From Macrosoma leucophasiata (lineage: Eukaryota > Arthropoda > Insecta > Lepidoptera > Hedylidae): 64,000 bases of DNA. The notes under the pieces were generated by a model, which did no database searches, was not told the origin of the DNA, and saw only the letters and a program-made list of their open reading frames with translations. Of the stretch, positions 49,001 through 53,553 are shown one piece after another (the stretch's first letter is position 1; each line of letters begins with the position of its first letter). Location: assembly GCA_036365455.1 (NCBI GenBank), contig JAWQUS010000017.1, forward strand, positions 7,254,001 through 7,318,000. The letters are read 5' to 3'. The position numbers were made by a program, and so were the translations under genes.

Positions 49001-51043
49001 GACGAATTCACCAAATTCCAGGTATGCTTTAAAGCAAGCGTAGTGTTCACGGTAACCAATTTCGTCATAGCAGCAACTTGCAGATACAAAAATAATTTTG
49101 AAAAAACTACTATAACTAGATTTACATCATATAAAAAACATGCTTTTCTGAAAATTAATCCTTTAGTTCTTCTGCCAGTATGATTCTCTATATATCTACA
49201 CTAATGAGTCTTCGGGTTGCTCAGACGAATGGCACTTAGTTAACCGAAGCCGTCACAATAACGGCAGCCGTCAACGCGTCGACGGCACGCCAAAGACAGC
49301 TGTTAACAAAATGCCACACGTCAACGAGTTGACGGCAGCGTCGATTCGCCGACAGTAACGGCGAGACTCGTCGACAGCACGCCAAAGGTAGCTGTCAACA
49401 AAATGCCACACGTCAACGCGTCGACGGCAGCGTTGATTCGCCGACAGTAAGGGCGAGATTCACAGACCGCACTGCAACTTCACTTTGACTCAGGGTGAGA
49501 TTCACAGACCGCACTACGACGCTACTTTCAGAAAATAAAGCTCATAAAATAAACATTGTAAGATCGACTCGAAATTATAGTAAAGTCGTAGTACGGTACG
49601 TGCATCTCATATCAAAATGACAACGACGTCGATAGGCTAGCAGCTGCCTGCCTTGGCCTCCTCGTGCGTCGCACAATTTTTTTTTATTGGCGCTGACGTA
49701 CTTTTGATTGATCAATATAATATATTAAAAGTACTTTTTTAGGGTTAGGAGCCAGTAGATTTTGTATTCTCATAAGTCAAATTTATCTAAAATGTTACTA
49801 ACGAAATTTTAATATTCATCTGATATAATAATAATGACCGAAATATTTGGCCCTCTACACTCTCTACCTGCCCTATATTCCTTATAGGGTAGACAGAGTG
49901 TGGAGCTCCAGGCTTGGCGTGACATTCGTATAATAATATATAAATTTTCATAACCAATAAGGAATATTCATTTTTTTTTCGTCTTAAGTTAATCATTTAC
50001 TTATATATATCGTAGAGAAATTATAAATAGGCCAGAAAATATTATAGTTATTTTTCAAAGTAAAATTTAAAACATTGAGTAAATTTGAGCTCTTCAAACG
50101 CCGTCATTTTGACGACGTGTGTTGTGACGTCACAACACACGTCGAGCGTTTTTTACTCTAAACTTTTGTGTTACTTCATACGTATTTTCAATTTTAATTG
50201 CTCTACAAATCATGGAAGAAGCAAAAATAGTATTAGAAAAACACCAGATAAAGTGTTATTTCGTCTCGACCAATGGCTGCGCGTTTTGGAAGTTTGAATT
50301 TCGTTCCCTTAGTTTGCACTATTTGCATAATATTTAATGGCATTCAATAATTAGTTAATAAAAAAAAACTTTGTAATTATTATATGACGTTGATAAGTAT
50401 TCGAGAAAAAAATATTTGAGACAATTTTAAATTTTATGCATATTCCCTATTGTTTTTTTCAGGCAGCACTGATGTGGAGCAAGAAGTACTGTGATACGAA
50501 CCCAAACATATCATTGAAGGATGTGATTGGCAACTTTCTGGAGTACATTCAGTTTCACAAGATTCCAGCCAATGTGCTGATGAGAGAAGTTCATCCATTA
50601 GGCCTAGTGCCGTATTCCATCATCATGAATGCTCTTGCGTATCAGGTACGACTTCGTTTCATAATTTATAATAAGTGACACTTACAATAAATAATTGTTT
50701 AGTAGGTAAAGTAAACGAGTTTTATTCATGCTTCATAAGTTTGCTCAGGCTTGCAAATATTAGTAACTAGTTTTATTTAATCATATTAAATAGAACATTT
50801 TCGGGCAAGAATATTAGCCATTAGATGACTTAAAATTAAGGTTCACTAAGTGCAGTGCTGAAAACACTAATGTTGCAGGCAGACCCGGCCAGCGTAGATC
50901 CAGGCAAGCTGTCCCCGGCACGAGTGCGGCGAGCCGGCCGCTCTATGTCCGTACAATCTTCTCTCGACCCCTACGGCTCCAATACCACACTTTCTTCGAC
51001 CGGCTCGAGCGATGTTCCGTCTTCGGACTCTCGGCACAACTAA
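22055..51043 (+). CDS. gprs: Serine-enriched protein (BTB-BACK), spliced, 8 coding exons
   Basis: Exons: 22055-22093, 22985-23178, 24762-24897, 26349-26466, 47887-48044, 48890-49021, 50463-50645, 50879-51043. All introns are GT-AG and phases agree at every junction, giving 374 residues. The BTB/POZ fold starts near residue 40 (LCDVTFLVGD at 52-61, VLAARSRVFQKML at 72-84). An inserted basic linker, partly its own exon, follows (about 85-128). The BTB then resumes (FEPDVFRQLIEYIHTG). BACK follows (AADYYGLDELRRAC from 167, LLASAERYIQYKC, VVRLILARDELRADEF, ALMWSKKYC, IPANVLMREVHPL). The tail is serine-rich (SMSVQSSLDPYGSNTTL). I recognise the sequence as insect Serine-enriched protein, Drosophila gprs. 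BTB-BACK proteins often act as CUL3 adaptors, but a Kelch-type partner domain is absent and the role here is unknown. The TAA at 51041 may be read through (see 51041-51892). Exon 1 is inferred; starts at 22991 or 23015 are alternatives. Confidence 0.9.
22094..22984 (+). other. gprs intron 1
   Basis: 891 bp, from GTGAGT to AAATTTCAG, AT-rich. A 70-codon minus-strand open frame in it has no domain and is treated as chance. Confidence 0.6.
22985..23178 (+). CDS. gprs: gprs exon 2: start of BTB domain
   Basis: The acceptor is AAATTTCAG and the donor is AGCAG|GTAATT. It encodes residues 14-77 and two bases of R78: SSMRSGALAAMEAE, then DMKFLASMPELCDVTFLVGD and AVKAVLAARS. This is the classic BTB strand and the first helix region. 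Confidence 0.93.
23205..23431 (+). repeat. Family B SINE, 3'-truncated, in intron 2
   Basis: TCTAGTGGTAGGTTGCC (box A), GGGTTCGATTGCCGG (box B), then GGTTCTATCGGGATTTCTTC, TTCTGGAAGTTTCCCAG and GAGATGTCAACAGACTCGCC. The copy stops before the usual tail. It starts only about 27 bases after the exon 2 donor. Confidence 0.8.
23810..23839. repeat. Short hairpin in intron 2
   Basis: TTCTGTTGGGTT and AACCCAACAGAA are exact complements around a 6-base loop. Confidence 0.8.
24137..24212 (+). repeat. tRNA-like sequence (family C head), probably a pseudo-tRNA
   Basis: 76 nt with a 7-bp acceptor stem (GGCTTCA/TGAAGTC, one G-T pair), a perfect box A (TAGCTCAATTGG), and a perfect T stem (GCGAG/CTCGC) around TTCGAGC. 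The D stem has a mismatch and the anticodon loop is 9 bases (ACTAGATTC), so it is unlikely to be a functional tRNA. It is followed by CAAATTTTTCTTTCC, the body sequence also seen after other family C heads. Confidence 0.7.
24376..24662 (+). repeat. Family A retroposon, full length, in intron 2
   Basis: ACTGGTGGTAGAGCTCCAG through to CCATTACATAAAAAAAAAA. It ends only about 100 bases before the exon 3 acceptor. The 94-codon open frame inside recurs in other A copies and is not a gene. Confidence 0.9.
24762..24897 (+). CDS. gprs: gprs exon 3: BTB helix plus basic linker
   Basis: The acceptor is CGTTTTCACAG. It contributes the last base of R78 and residues 79-123 (VFQKMLYQAPSPQRKKEPAP, then KLRLFLKRSSEPLLNLQ, NAAQQ). 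The donor is CAG|GTAAAT. The KRKKEP/FLKRSS stretch is a basic insertion inside the BTB fold. From memory, it is close to identical in the Drosophila protein. Confidence 0.93.
24898..26348 (+). other. gprs intron 3
   Basis: 1451 bp of AT-rich sequence from GTAAAT to ATTTTGTGGCAG. No repeat shared elsewhere and no coding frame was recognised. Confidence 0.6.
26349..26466 (+). CDS. gprs: gprs exon 4: second half of BTB
   Basis: Phase 0 entry. It encodes residues 124-162 plus one base of G163: PSSQQHQTLIIEEFEPDVF, RQLIEYIHTGCVTLQPRTLL. The donor is CTCG|GTAAGT. FRQLIEYIHTG is the conserved BTB helix before the BACK domain. Confidence 0.93.
26880..27560. repeat. Possible diverged inverted repeat around a family A copy
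   Basis: GCGAATGCTCATTCTAT ... CTTTTAGTGTAAACAGGCG (26892-26944) resembles the complement of CGTTTACACTAAAAGATCAC ... GAATGCTCTTG (27498-27533). The interior includes a GC-rich CpG-dense stretch (27245-27370) and a nested family A copy. The pairing is imperfect. Confidence 0.4.
26996..27233 (+). repeat. Family A retroposon with internal deletions
   Basis: GGTGGTAGAGCTCCAGTGAG to CCATTACATAAAAAAAAA. It lacks the CACAGAGGCATAAC block and the GCATCTGCATTTTGACC block. Confidence 0.85.
27630..27793 (-). repeat. Family B SINE, diverged and truncated
   Basis: The complement reads AACTGCCTCAATAGTCC, GGTCCTGAGTTCGATCCCGG, then TGGGACTTTCC and ATGTGCCCGGAGAAGTCAA. Box A and box B order are kept. Confidence 0.7.
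28084..28232. repeat. Snapback copy of family C tRNA-like SINE
   Basis: The left arm 28121-28153 (TCGGGCAGGAATCGATCC, TGCGACCTCCGGATA) is the complement of the right arm 28175-28207 (TATCCTGAGGTCGCAG, ATTCGATTCCGACCCGA). The flanks AAATTTTAACT and GTCAAAATTTTC extend the inverted symmetry into the SINE body. Confidence 0.82.
29156..29325 (+). mobile_element. Short LINE (family G) tail insertion
   Basis: The insert at 29167-29314 reads AATCGGCGTGCGTGTATG, AAGAGAATGATGAAGGTAG, GCACGGGAGGTGTGTCAGG, CTCCACACTATCGGCC and GGCGTGAAGATACATAC. ATTTATTTTGT occurs on both sides (29156-29166 and 29315-29325), consistent with a target-site duplication. Confidence 0.78.
29472..29523. repeat. Hairpin at start of tandem duplication
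   Basis: ATCTTGTTTTTGAAAG and CTTTTCAAAAACAAGAT pair around GTAGGTACTAATGTG. Confidence 0.75.
29488..29761. repeat. Tandem duplication, two 137-bp units
   Basis: GTAGGTACTAATGTGC recurs exactly 137 bases later (29491 and 29628). The two units, through CATGACACCATTATTTTC, are almost identical (ATCCTATGCC against ATCCTCTGCC). Recent by appearance. Confidence 0.93.
30281..30407 (-). repeat. Family A fragment, 5' half
   Basis: The complement reads ACTGGTGGTAGAGCTCTAGT, CGGGCGTATGCACCACCGC, TGTTCAGCACTATCATG. It stops near CCGTAATAAC, next to a TTTC-rich run. Confidence 0.75.
30578..30812. repeat. Dispersed repeat, copy 1
   Basis: AAAAATTCATTTATTCACTT, GTTGATTAATATGTCAAAG, TCAACAGAATGTTCCATAC and TTTCTTTTGTAAACTGC align with 38500-38745 throughout. 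It looks like a LINE 3' untranslated tail, but no coding part is present. Confidence 0.7.
30981..32267 (-). mobile_element. mariner element, 1287 bp
   Basis: The left end TTAGGTTGGGGAAAAAGT and the complement of the right end (AATAGGTTGGGGAAAAAGT) are terminal inverted repeats next to TA on both sides (30979-30980 and 32268-32269), as mariner integrates at TA. The length fits a full-size mariner. The transposase inside is broken. It lies in gprs intron 4, antisense to the gene. Confidence 0.93.
31058..32086 (-). pseudogene. mariner transposase, broken
   Basis: Starts with ATG at 32086 (MSESNEEIQYI), hits a TAA at 32051-32053, then continues in frame through VYGPSAMSVRVAQIWFKRF, a helix-turn-helix region, WVPHEL, and TGDEKWITYD with the first catalytic Asp. 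A frameshift near 31520 lies in a GTGTG/CACAC run that is longer in the second copy. The next frame holds HHDNAR (second Asp) and YSPDLAPSD. There are 34 residues between the two, so it is a D,D34D transposase. The C-terminus LPTRWQKVIEQNGTYIL ends at 31058. At least one stop and one frameshift make it inactive. Confidence 0.92.
32310..32545. other. GC-rich segment of unknown nature
   Basis: GGGGCTGCCTTCGCCGCAC, GCCGGGTGCTCGCCACTGC and CGGCCACCAGGCAGAGAGGC form a CpG-rich block between the mariner and a family D SINE. It could be an LTR or promoter fragment of a retroelement, but no paired copy is seen in the window. Confidence 0.3.
32587..32810 (+). repeat. Family D tRNA-headed SINE
   Basis: CCCGGTTAGTCCAGCGGTG (box A), GCGGGTTCGATCCTCGC (box B), then the body TTCGGGTCTGGGTGTTTGTG, ACAACGGCACCCATGAC and GGGGCTGTGAGTGTAAGCG. 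It aligns along its whole length with 57830-58045. Confidence 0.88.
33630..33846. repeat. Family F-like (RTE) tail fragment
   Basis: CTAGCGGAGCGGCCCGCCC, GCGGTTGCAATATTACC, CAAATCGGACCAGTAGTTCC and TTCAGCTTTATAATATGTATA. Confidence 0.6.
33930..34087. repeat. Family F-like (RTE) tail fragment
   Basis: CCGTGACTTCGTCCGCGCC, TTTCATGATGATTGGTC and ATTAGTAGGGATTA, in the same order as other RTE-type tails. Confidence 0.65.
34531..34610 (-). repeat. Family A remnant with large internal deletion
   Basis: A T run, ATGTCGTGAAAGTGGC, AAACAAGCATGCAGTTATT jumps directly to AGGTAATGCGGTGGTGCC, so nearly the whole middle is missing. Confidence 0.75.
34632..34720. repeat. Unpaired arm of the 10895-11048 inverted repeat
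   Basis: GAAGTTTGGGAGTGTTGTAT, ACGCGAGAAAATCCGC and TCTACAATATATGAAGCTCGCG. The preceding GTAGCTGGAAAGTGACCGAAA is also shared with the next copy. Confidence 0.8.
34958..35076. repeat. Unpaired arm of the 10895-11048 inverted repeat
   Basis: GTAGCTGGAAAGCGACCGAAA, TTTGGGAGTGTTGTATACGC, GAGAAAATCCGCAAGTTTAA and GAAGCTCGCGAAAACC. Confidence 0.82.
35134..35419 (-). repeat. Family A retroposon, full length
   Basis: T run, ATGTTATGGAAGTGGC to CTCTACCACCAGT, with all internal blocks present. Confidence 0.88.
35961..36275 (+). repeat. Family B SINE, full length
   Basis: CTGCCTCAGTAGCCTAGTGG (box A), GGGTTCGATGCCCGGG (box B), TATCAGAGATAACGG, TTCTATTGGGGTTTTCC, TTCTGGAAGTTTCC, CGCCACCTGTTACATGG, AATCGTGGGTGTTTGCATG and CTTCGGGGATTACAAGC to GAAGTTACG. 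One of the best copies in the window. Confidence 0.9.
36937..37063 (+). repeat. Family A fragment, diverged
   Basis: TTGTGGTAGAGCTGCAGTGA, ACTTGCCGTTAAACTG and ACACCAGGAGTGGCAACGC, with the middle mostly deleted. Confidence 0.7.
37606..37980. repeat. Unclassified dispersed repeat, copy 1 (about 370 bp)
   Basis: Aligns along its length with 48176-48545: CGTATTCGTAAAAAGCAACG, GAGTAAAGCGATGGCTAC, TTTACAATGAAGTTTTG, CTGTTATTCTATTTCACTAT and AATAAGAGCACCATACGC. A run of GTCAGTCAG/GTCTGTCAG words lies near its 5' side. No poly(A), tRNA head or coding frame. Confidence 0.7.
38500..38745. repeat. Dispersed repeat, copy 2 of 30578-30812
   Basis: AAAATTCATTTAATCACTCG, GGTTGATTAATAGGTCAAAG, CAACAGAATGTTCCATAC and GGCAAAATAAGACTAAACG. 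Confidence 0.7.
39462..39740 (+). repeat. Family A retroposon, full length, no poly(A)
   Basis: ACTGGTGGTAGAGCTCCAGT to CCACTTCCATAACATG. It joins unique sequence without the usual A run. Confidence 0.88.
39957..40028 (-). repeat. Family C tRNA-like SINE head
   Basis: The complement reads ACTTCGGTAGCTTAGTGG (box A), GGCTGGACTGGTTATCC and GGTTCGATTCCTGTCCG (box B). The 7-base ends pair with one mismatch. It is followed on that strand by AAATGTTTCTTTCCG, the family C body. Confidence 0.72.
40504..40798 (+). repeat. Family A retroposon, full length with A16 tail
   Basis: ACTGGTGGTAGAGCTCCAG to TTTATTACATT and a long A run. Confidence 0.9.
41186..41461 (+). repeat. Family A retroposon, diverged
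   Basis: CAGGTGGAAGATTTCCAGTG, AGCACTATCGTGTTCCGGTT, GGTCTCAGGGGTGGCAACG and TCTATAGGCTGCAGTCAT to TATATAAAAAAAAA. Substantially older than the neighbouring copies. Confidence 0.8.
42318..43266 (-). mobile_element. mariner element, second copy, internally deleted
   Basis: The left end TTAGGTTGGGGAAAAAGTC sits next to TA (42316-42317). At 43206 the sequence jumps from AAAAATGGC to AGAGATTTTATTAC, skipping about 335 bp present in the first copy (roughly 31870-32205). That removes the N-terminal transposase region. The right terminal repeat is also damaged (GACTTTTTCCC then TATTA). Confidence 0.9.
42395..43200 (-). pseudogene. mariner transposase fragment
   Basis: The C-terminal 150 residues are open (WWDWKGIIHYELLPPGRTID, HHDNARPHTSIATQ, YSPDLAPSDFHLF, LPTRWKKVIEQNG). 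Upstream (42854-43200) the rest of the catalytic half is recognisable but out of frame, after a CACACACACA expansion at 42842-42854. The DNA-binding N-terminus is deleted. Confidence 0.9.
43317..43620 (+). repeat. Family B SINE, nearly full length
   Basis: ATAGTGGTAGTAGGCC, CCTGGGCTCGACTCCCAGG (box B), TTCTATTGGGATTTTTCC, CGCCACCTGTAACATAGG, ACCGGCGAATCGTGAGTG and GGCGTGAAGTCACGG. Box A is damaged. Confidence 0.85.
43968..44265 (-). repeat. Family A retroposon, full length
   Basis: T run, CCGTAGTGGCAAACAAGC to GCTCTACCACCAGT. It carries a small CAGCAG insertion before GATCAAAAAGC and an extra GCT in the head. Confidence 0.86.
44330..44745. other. Unclassified segment with LINE-like end
   Basis: Contains a 67-codon minus-strand open frame (44467-44670), cysteine-rich at its end, without a recognised domain. 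The right end CCCCCTTATGGGGAGGC, TTTGGTCCAACTGGAC resembles lepidopteran LINE endings (GGAGGCCTTTGCCCAGCAGTGGGAC). Possibly a LINE tail. Confidence 0.35.
45346..45492. repeat. MITE-like inverted repeat, about 145 bp
   Basis: TTTCGGGCTTGTAGAGGGTT, ATCTCT near 45346-45375 pairs with AGAGATAACGCTCTACAAAG, TCGAAA near 45462-45490 with a few mismatches. There is no coding frame inside. Confidence 0.6.
45546..45679 (+). repeat. Family A fragment, diverged, broken by a SINE
   Basis: CTTACCGTTAAAATGTAGTT, TTCAGCACTATCTTGATCCG, GATGGTAACGTACGGCCC and GAGCATCGCATCTACAT. It ends exactly where the following family B SINE begins. Confidence 0.6.
45680..45994 (+). repeat. Family B SINE, full length
   Basis: ATAGCCTAGTGGTAGCAGGCC (box A), GGGTTCGATCCCCGTG (box B), TATCAGAGATAAAGG, TTCTATTGGGGTTTTACG, TGTTTGCATGTATGCTTGAA and GGGGATTACAGGTGCG. 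It contains a short insertion (CAAGCATACATAATGTAAA) near 45853. Confidence 0.87.
46411..47079 (-). repeat. Family E 5S-derived SINE, split by a family A insertion
   Basis: On the minus strand the head 47068-46970 carries GGTTAAGCACTACGGGCGCGG and GATGGGTGACCGC, matching 5S rRNA internal promoter elements. The body follows, up to GCAGTGGGACGTAT near 46729. The last ~20 bases of the SINE (AATGGGTTGCCATTATTAT) are displaced to 46411-46434. A complete family A copy (46436-46727) sits between. AGGTATA flanks both outer ends (46403-46409 and 47073-47079). Confidence 0.85.
46436..46727 (+). repeat. Family A retroposon nested in the 5S-derived SINE
   Basis: ACTGGTGGTAGAGCTCCAG to CAATTACAT plus A15, full length. 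The surrounding family E sequence resumes directly after the A run. Confidence 0.92.
47262..47342. repeat. Small MITE-like element, about 80 bp
   Basis: TTAGGGCGGCCACACAAAA at the left and TTTTGTGTGGGATGAGCCCTAA at the right are imperfect complements. The inside includes CGATGCGAATTCGC, itself palindromic. Confidence 0.6.
47887..48044 (+). CDS. gprs: gprs exon 5: start of BACK domain
   Basis: The acceptor is TACCATTCCAG. It completes G163 and encodes 164-215: VMNAADYYGLDELRRACAG, FVQCCITVDTVCALLASAE, RYIQYKCTKSLVQK. The donor is AAG|GTATGT. After a 21-kb intron the phase still matches. Confidence 0.94.
48176..48545. repeat. Unclassified dispersed repeat, copy 2 (about 370 bp)
   Basis: GATATTTCGTATTCTTATGC, GAGTAAAGCGATGGCTAA, TTTACAATGAAGTTTTGG, CTGTTATTCTATTTCACT and AATAAGAGCACCATACGC align with 37606-37980. 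It lies in intron 5. Confidence 0.7.
48581..48725 (+). repeat. Family A 3' fragment, diverged
   Basis: ATAGAGGCATAACAACTAAG, CTCAGGGAAGGCAACG, TTTATAAGCTGCAGTCAAC and GCCACATTCGTTACATG. It directly follows the unclassified repeat. Confidence 0.75.
48890..49021 (+). CDS. gprs: gprs exon 6: BACK domain
   Basis: Polypyrimidine tract and acceptor TGTTTTTCCAG. Residues 216-259: VLEFVDEHGNDVLNLGSF, TLLPQHVVRLILARDELRAD, EFTKFQ. The donor is CAG|GTATGC. The ILARDEL segment is the typical BACK helix pair. Confidence 0.94.
49277..49520. repeat. CpG-rich tandem repeat in intron 6
   Basis: Two 92-bp units (49277-49368, 49369-49460), each with CGTCGACGGCACGCCAAAG-type starts, AACAAAATGCCACACGTCAA and GATTCGCCGACAGTAA. 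A second period of about 43 bp follows (GAGATTCACAGACCGCACT at about 49453 and 49496). The units contain many self-complementary words (CGTCGACG, GTCAACGCGTCGAC). Confidence 0.85.
49851..49906. repeat. Snapback of a LINE-tail motif
   Basis: CTCTACACTCTCTACCTGCC, CTATA pairs with TATAGGGTAGACAGAGTGTGGAG around TTCCT. The right arm continues into CTCCAGGCTTGGCGTGAC, the family G ending. Confidence 0.7.
50113..50144. repeat. Perfect 32-bp palindrome centred on TGACGTCA
   Basis: CGACGTGTGTTGTGAC and GTCACAACACACGTCG are exact complements with no spacer. The centre TGACGTCA equals the consensus cAMP-response element. It lies in intron 6, 319 bases before exon 7. No binding evidence. Confidence 0.9.
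50463..50645 (+). CDS. gprs: gprs exon 7: end of BACK and conserved C-terminal block
   Basis: The acceptor is GTTTTTTTCAG. Residues 260-320: AALMWSKKYCDTNPNISLKD, VIGNFLEYIQFHKIPANVL, MREVHPLGLVPYSIIMNALA, YQ. The donor is CAG|GTACGA. All in phase 0. Confidence 0.94.
50879..51043 (+). CDS. gprs: gprs exon 8 up to the first stop
   Basis: The acceptor is AATGTTGCAG. Residues 321-374: ADPASVDPGKLSPARVRRAG, RSMSVQSSLDPYGSNTTLS, STGSSDVPSSDSRHN, then TAA at 51041-51043. The frame stays open beyond the TAA. Confidence 0.9.
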   Translation, partial: ADPASVDPGKLSPARVRRAGRSMSVQSSLDPYGSNTTLSSTGSSDVPSSDSRHN

Positions 51044-51892
51044 CGCGAGGGGAACATCCCCCATCCCGCGCCTGATCCCGTCCCCGGACCCTCCACTGCA
51101 CCCACCGCTCCTCTTCCTGCCACGGATAAACCACCAGAGAAACTCGGCCTGTTCTCCTCCATTAAACGTGCGGCTAGCAAAAAGTTCGGTGACCGACGTT
51201 CTCCCACGCCCAAGACGAGGGAGCCTCGGTCTAAATCCGACAGTATCAGACATGCAGCGCTTACGAGACAGGTCTCAGAAACGGTGGCAGCGTCAGAAGA
51301 CCCAACTTTCGAGCGCTGTCGGCCGCGGAAGCGCGACAGCGAGACCGAGTTTCCAGTGAGAAAGTCCACATCTGAAATTTCTGAAAGCTTCCCGTTCGTA
51401 AGACGTGCACTAGCCGAAATCGAAAACGGGCTAAATTATTTTAGAAGATCTATAACTTCCGATGCTACTGAGCAAAAAGCGCCGTTAGCGCGGGCTGAAC
51501 CTGTTGTTGTAGTTGCTGCTGCCGAAGACGAAACGCCGGCGTCTTCACCACCCCCTATGGGTTTAAAGGAGCGACGTGGCTCGCGAGGTTCCCCATGTGC
51601 TAATCTTCCACCATTAATGCTACCACCTAGCACACCAGATCCATCTCCGGGTCGTTTATCACCAAATCGTTTATCGCCACTGCGTCCAAAAGAGCCATCT
51701 TCAGCGCCTGTGATCGGTAATCCTCCTCGGCGATCTAGAACACGTTCAGAAATGCCACCAGACCCTCCACCTCGTTCACCGCCTACGCCACGCCCGGCGT
51801 CAGTCTCTCCTAAGCATACTTTTGCTTTTAAGATAGTGCTGAAAAAGGTAGAGAGCACACCAAACACCTCATTCGATAGACCAGACCAATGA
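51041..51892 (+). CDS. gprs: Candidate stop-codon readthrough extension of gprs
   Basis: The frame of exon 8 continues after the TAA for 282 sense codons to TGA at 51890-51892, which would make a 657-residue product. It is proline/serine/arginine-rich, with ordered-looking islands: KLGLFSSIKRAASKKFGDRR just after the junction, FPFVRRALAEIENGLNYFRR in the middle, and KHTFAFKIVLKK near the end. The base after TAA is C, a weak termination context. CGCG-A-GGGG-AACAT-CCCC-CATCC-CGCG (51044-51070) can fold directly downstream, similar in placement to the stem-loop described for Drosophila headcase readthrough. Alternatives are a C-to-T sequence change or allele (CAA to TAA), or an unseen splice form bypassing the stop. 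An AAG|GTAGAG donor-like site near 51848 could also end the exon there. Confidence 0.6.
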
Positions 51893-52684
51893 GAGTACCT
51901 CCTCTAAGCGCGGCCGCAGAGCAGCGGTGGGGTACTCGAGGACAAAACGCGCTTTTCTCCGTTTTCTAGTAAAAGCTAGTCTAGATTAGTTAGTGACGAA
52001 CAGAATGTTCGTCAAAAAATATCTAATGCAAAATGGTCTGTGAGCATCTTCAAATTCTTATGAGACTTAGGGGCCGGACCTCTGTCTAACTATGATGTTT
52101 TGATGTTATTGATTAAAAATAAATGTTAAAATGAAAAAGGAATTATAACTAAGTATTAGCACTTGCATTGTGTTACACCTATATGTGACTTGAATGGTGA
52201 TTATAATAATGTTTGAAAAATGTTCAATCTACTCATTTAGCATGTAAGATTTATATTTTCACTAAGTTGTTATGCTATTTTATAAGGGTCACTGTATTTA
52301 ATGACCCGTTTCACCTTTCTTTATATAAGTCTTTGATGTTTTTAAACACTTTCTATGAATCGATCTTCACTTTTCGATATTGGATGTGCCTGTAAATTAT
52401 GACGCTCGTTTTCTATGTAACGCTAACGTATATACGTCACTAAGTGTAATCCGAATCCAAATCAAGTAGTTGTTATTAAATTTTGTACGATCACTACTTG
52501 GATGGGGTTAGCAAATGTATTTTTGATGTTATACAAATGTCAAAAGTTAAAATATTTTTGTAAATTTGTATATAATATTTGACTCATACAAATGAGAACG
52601 TGTGGAAATTTGATTACAGTTTACGTATACAAAGTGTTTGTTCTAAAATCATAGTGAAGATGTTTAAATATTATTGTCCTAAAT
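51893..52684 (+). other. Probable gprs 3' UTR and flank
   Basis: Starts with a GC-rich stretch (AAGCGCGGCCGCAGAGCAGC) and becomes AT-rich. An AATAAA at 52118-52123 is a candidate poly(A) signal. Confidence 0.45.
52118..52123 (+). terminator. Candidate polyadenylation signal AATAAA
   Basis: First AATAAA downstream of the TGA at 51892, about 230 bases away. A second lies at 53234-53239. Neither cleavage site can be confirmed from sequence. Confidence 0.4.
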
Positions 52685-52845
52685 GTAATATAAAAAAAAT
52701 CTCGTATTACAGCGTATGTAACCAAACGCCTCCGAAATGGTTTGACCGATTTTATGATTTTTGGTAGGTCTAAGAATTAGTCAAAAATATTTTTTTTATT
52801 CCGCTAAGGCGATACGAAGTTCGACGGGACAGCTAATAAAAACAC
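52685..52845. repeat. Family F-like (RTE) tail fragment
   Basis: AATCTCGTATTACAGCG, AACCAAACGCCTCCG, TTTGACCGATTTTATGATTT and CGATACGAAGTTCGACGGGA, CAGCTAAT. Confidence 0.6.
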
Positions 52846-53553
52846 TTTGCCACTGCTGACTCTGAGACTATGTGACTAAGAGATAGGCAAGGCGACTGGT
52901 AGTTGAAAGCTGAGATTTGGTAGTTTTATGAGCATTAAGGGTGAATTTTCCTAAAATCCAACAGCTATTCCTGTTGGATAAGAATAAGATATCCCTAGTC
53001 TCATTGCTTACCTAATCAAAAATTAAGTAAACTGTAATCAAATTTAATCCAAACCCAATTTCCAAACCACAATGGCTGTTGTAACTGTGGTGTGAATATG
53101 TGTTGTCTAATGGTTGTTTTATAAATTTAAGTATTAATATATTAATATTTATTTATTTTAAGATTTCACATATTTTTATTTCAATTAAACTGTCTCTGGA
53201 TTTGAAGAGTATGTTATTTTTTATATATGATTCAATAAAATGTATTTATATATAGAATAACAATTCATTATTAAACAGTCTGAACAAAATGTAACTAACA
53301 TACGTAATGTACATGCCAAGCATGTAGTGTGACGGAATTACGAGTATGCTTAAAAATAACTATTTTTCTTCACCTGCTTTAATAAATATAACGTATCTTT
53401 ATTTATATTGGGGCCCGTTTTGATCGGATAGTATTCAATGGCAAAGATGATTTACCTAAGAATCTCAATGCAACTGATTTTTTTAAATACAACGTCGTAT
53501 AAATTATCCCTACCTCGAGTGAGTTTTGTAATAGACATCAGTCTATAAGTTGA
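52846..53553. other. AT-rich sequence; possible distal 3' UTR
   Basis: No gene is seen. It contains AATAAA at 53234-53239 and a small hairpin TCCAACAG..CTGTTGGA near 52958. Confidence 0.4.

Noticed and set aside
51012..51359. Plus-strand 115-codon open frame in another frame over the gprs stop
   Set aside because: Overlaps exon 8 out of phase. Using it would require a frameshift for which no slippery site is seen.
50867..51369. Minus-strand open frames of 109-128 codons opposite exon 8
   Set aside because: They are complements of the GC-rich coding strand. The plus frame connects by splice phase to the BTB-BACK exons; the minus ones have no such support.
51436..51867. Minus-strand 143-codon open frame opposite the readthrough extension
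   Set aside because: Glycine/serine-rich complement of a proline-rich frame, without a domain. It does weaken the argument from open-frame length alone, so conservation is needed for the extension.
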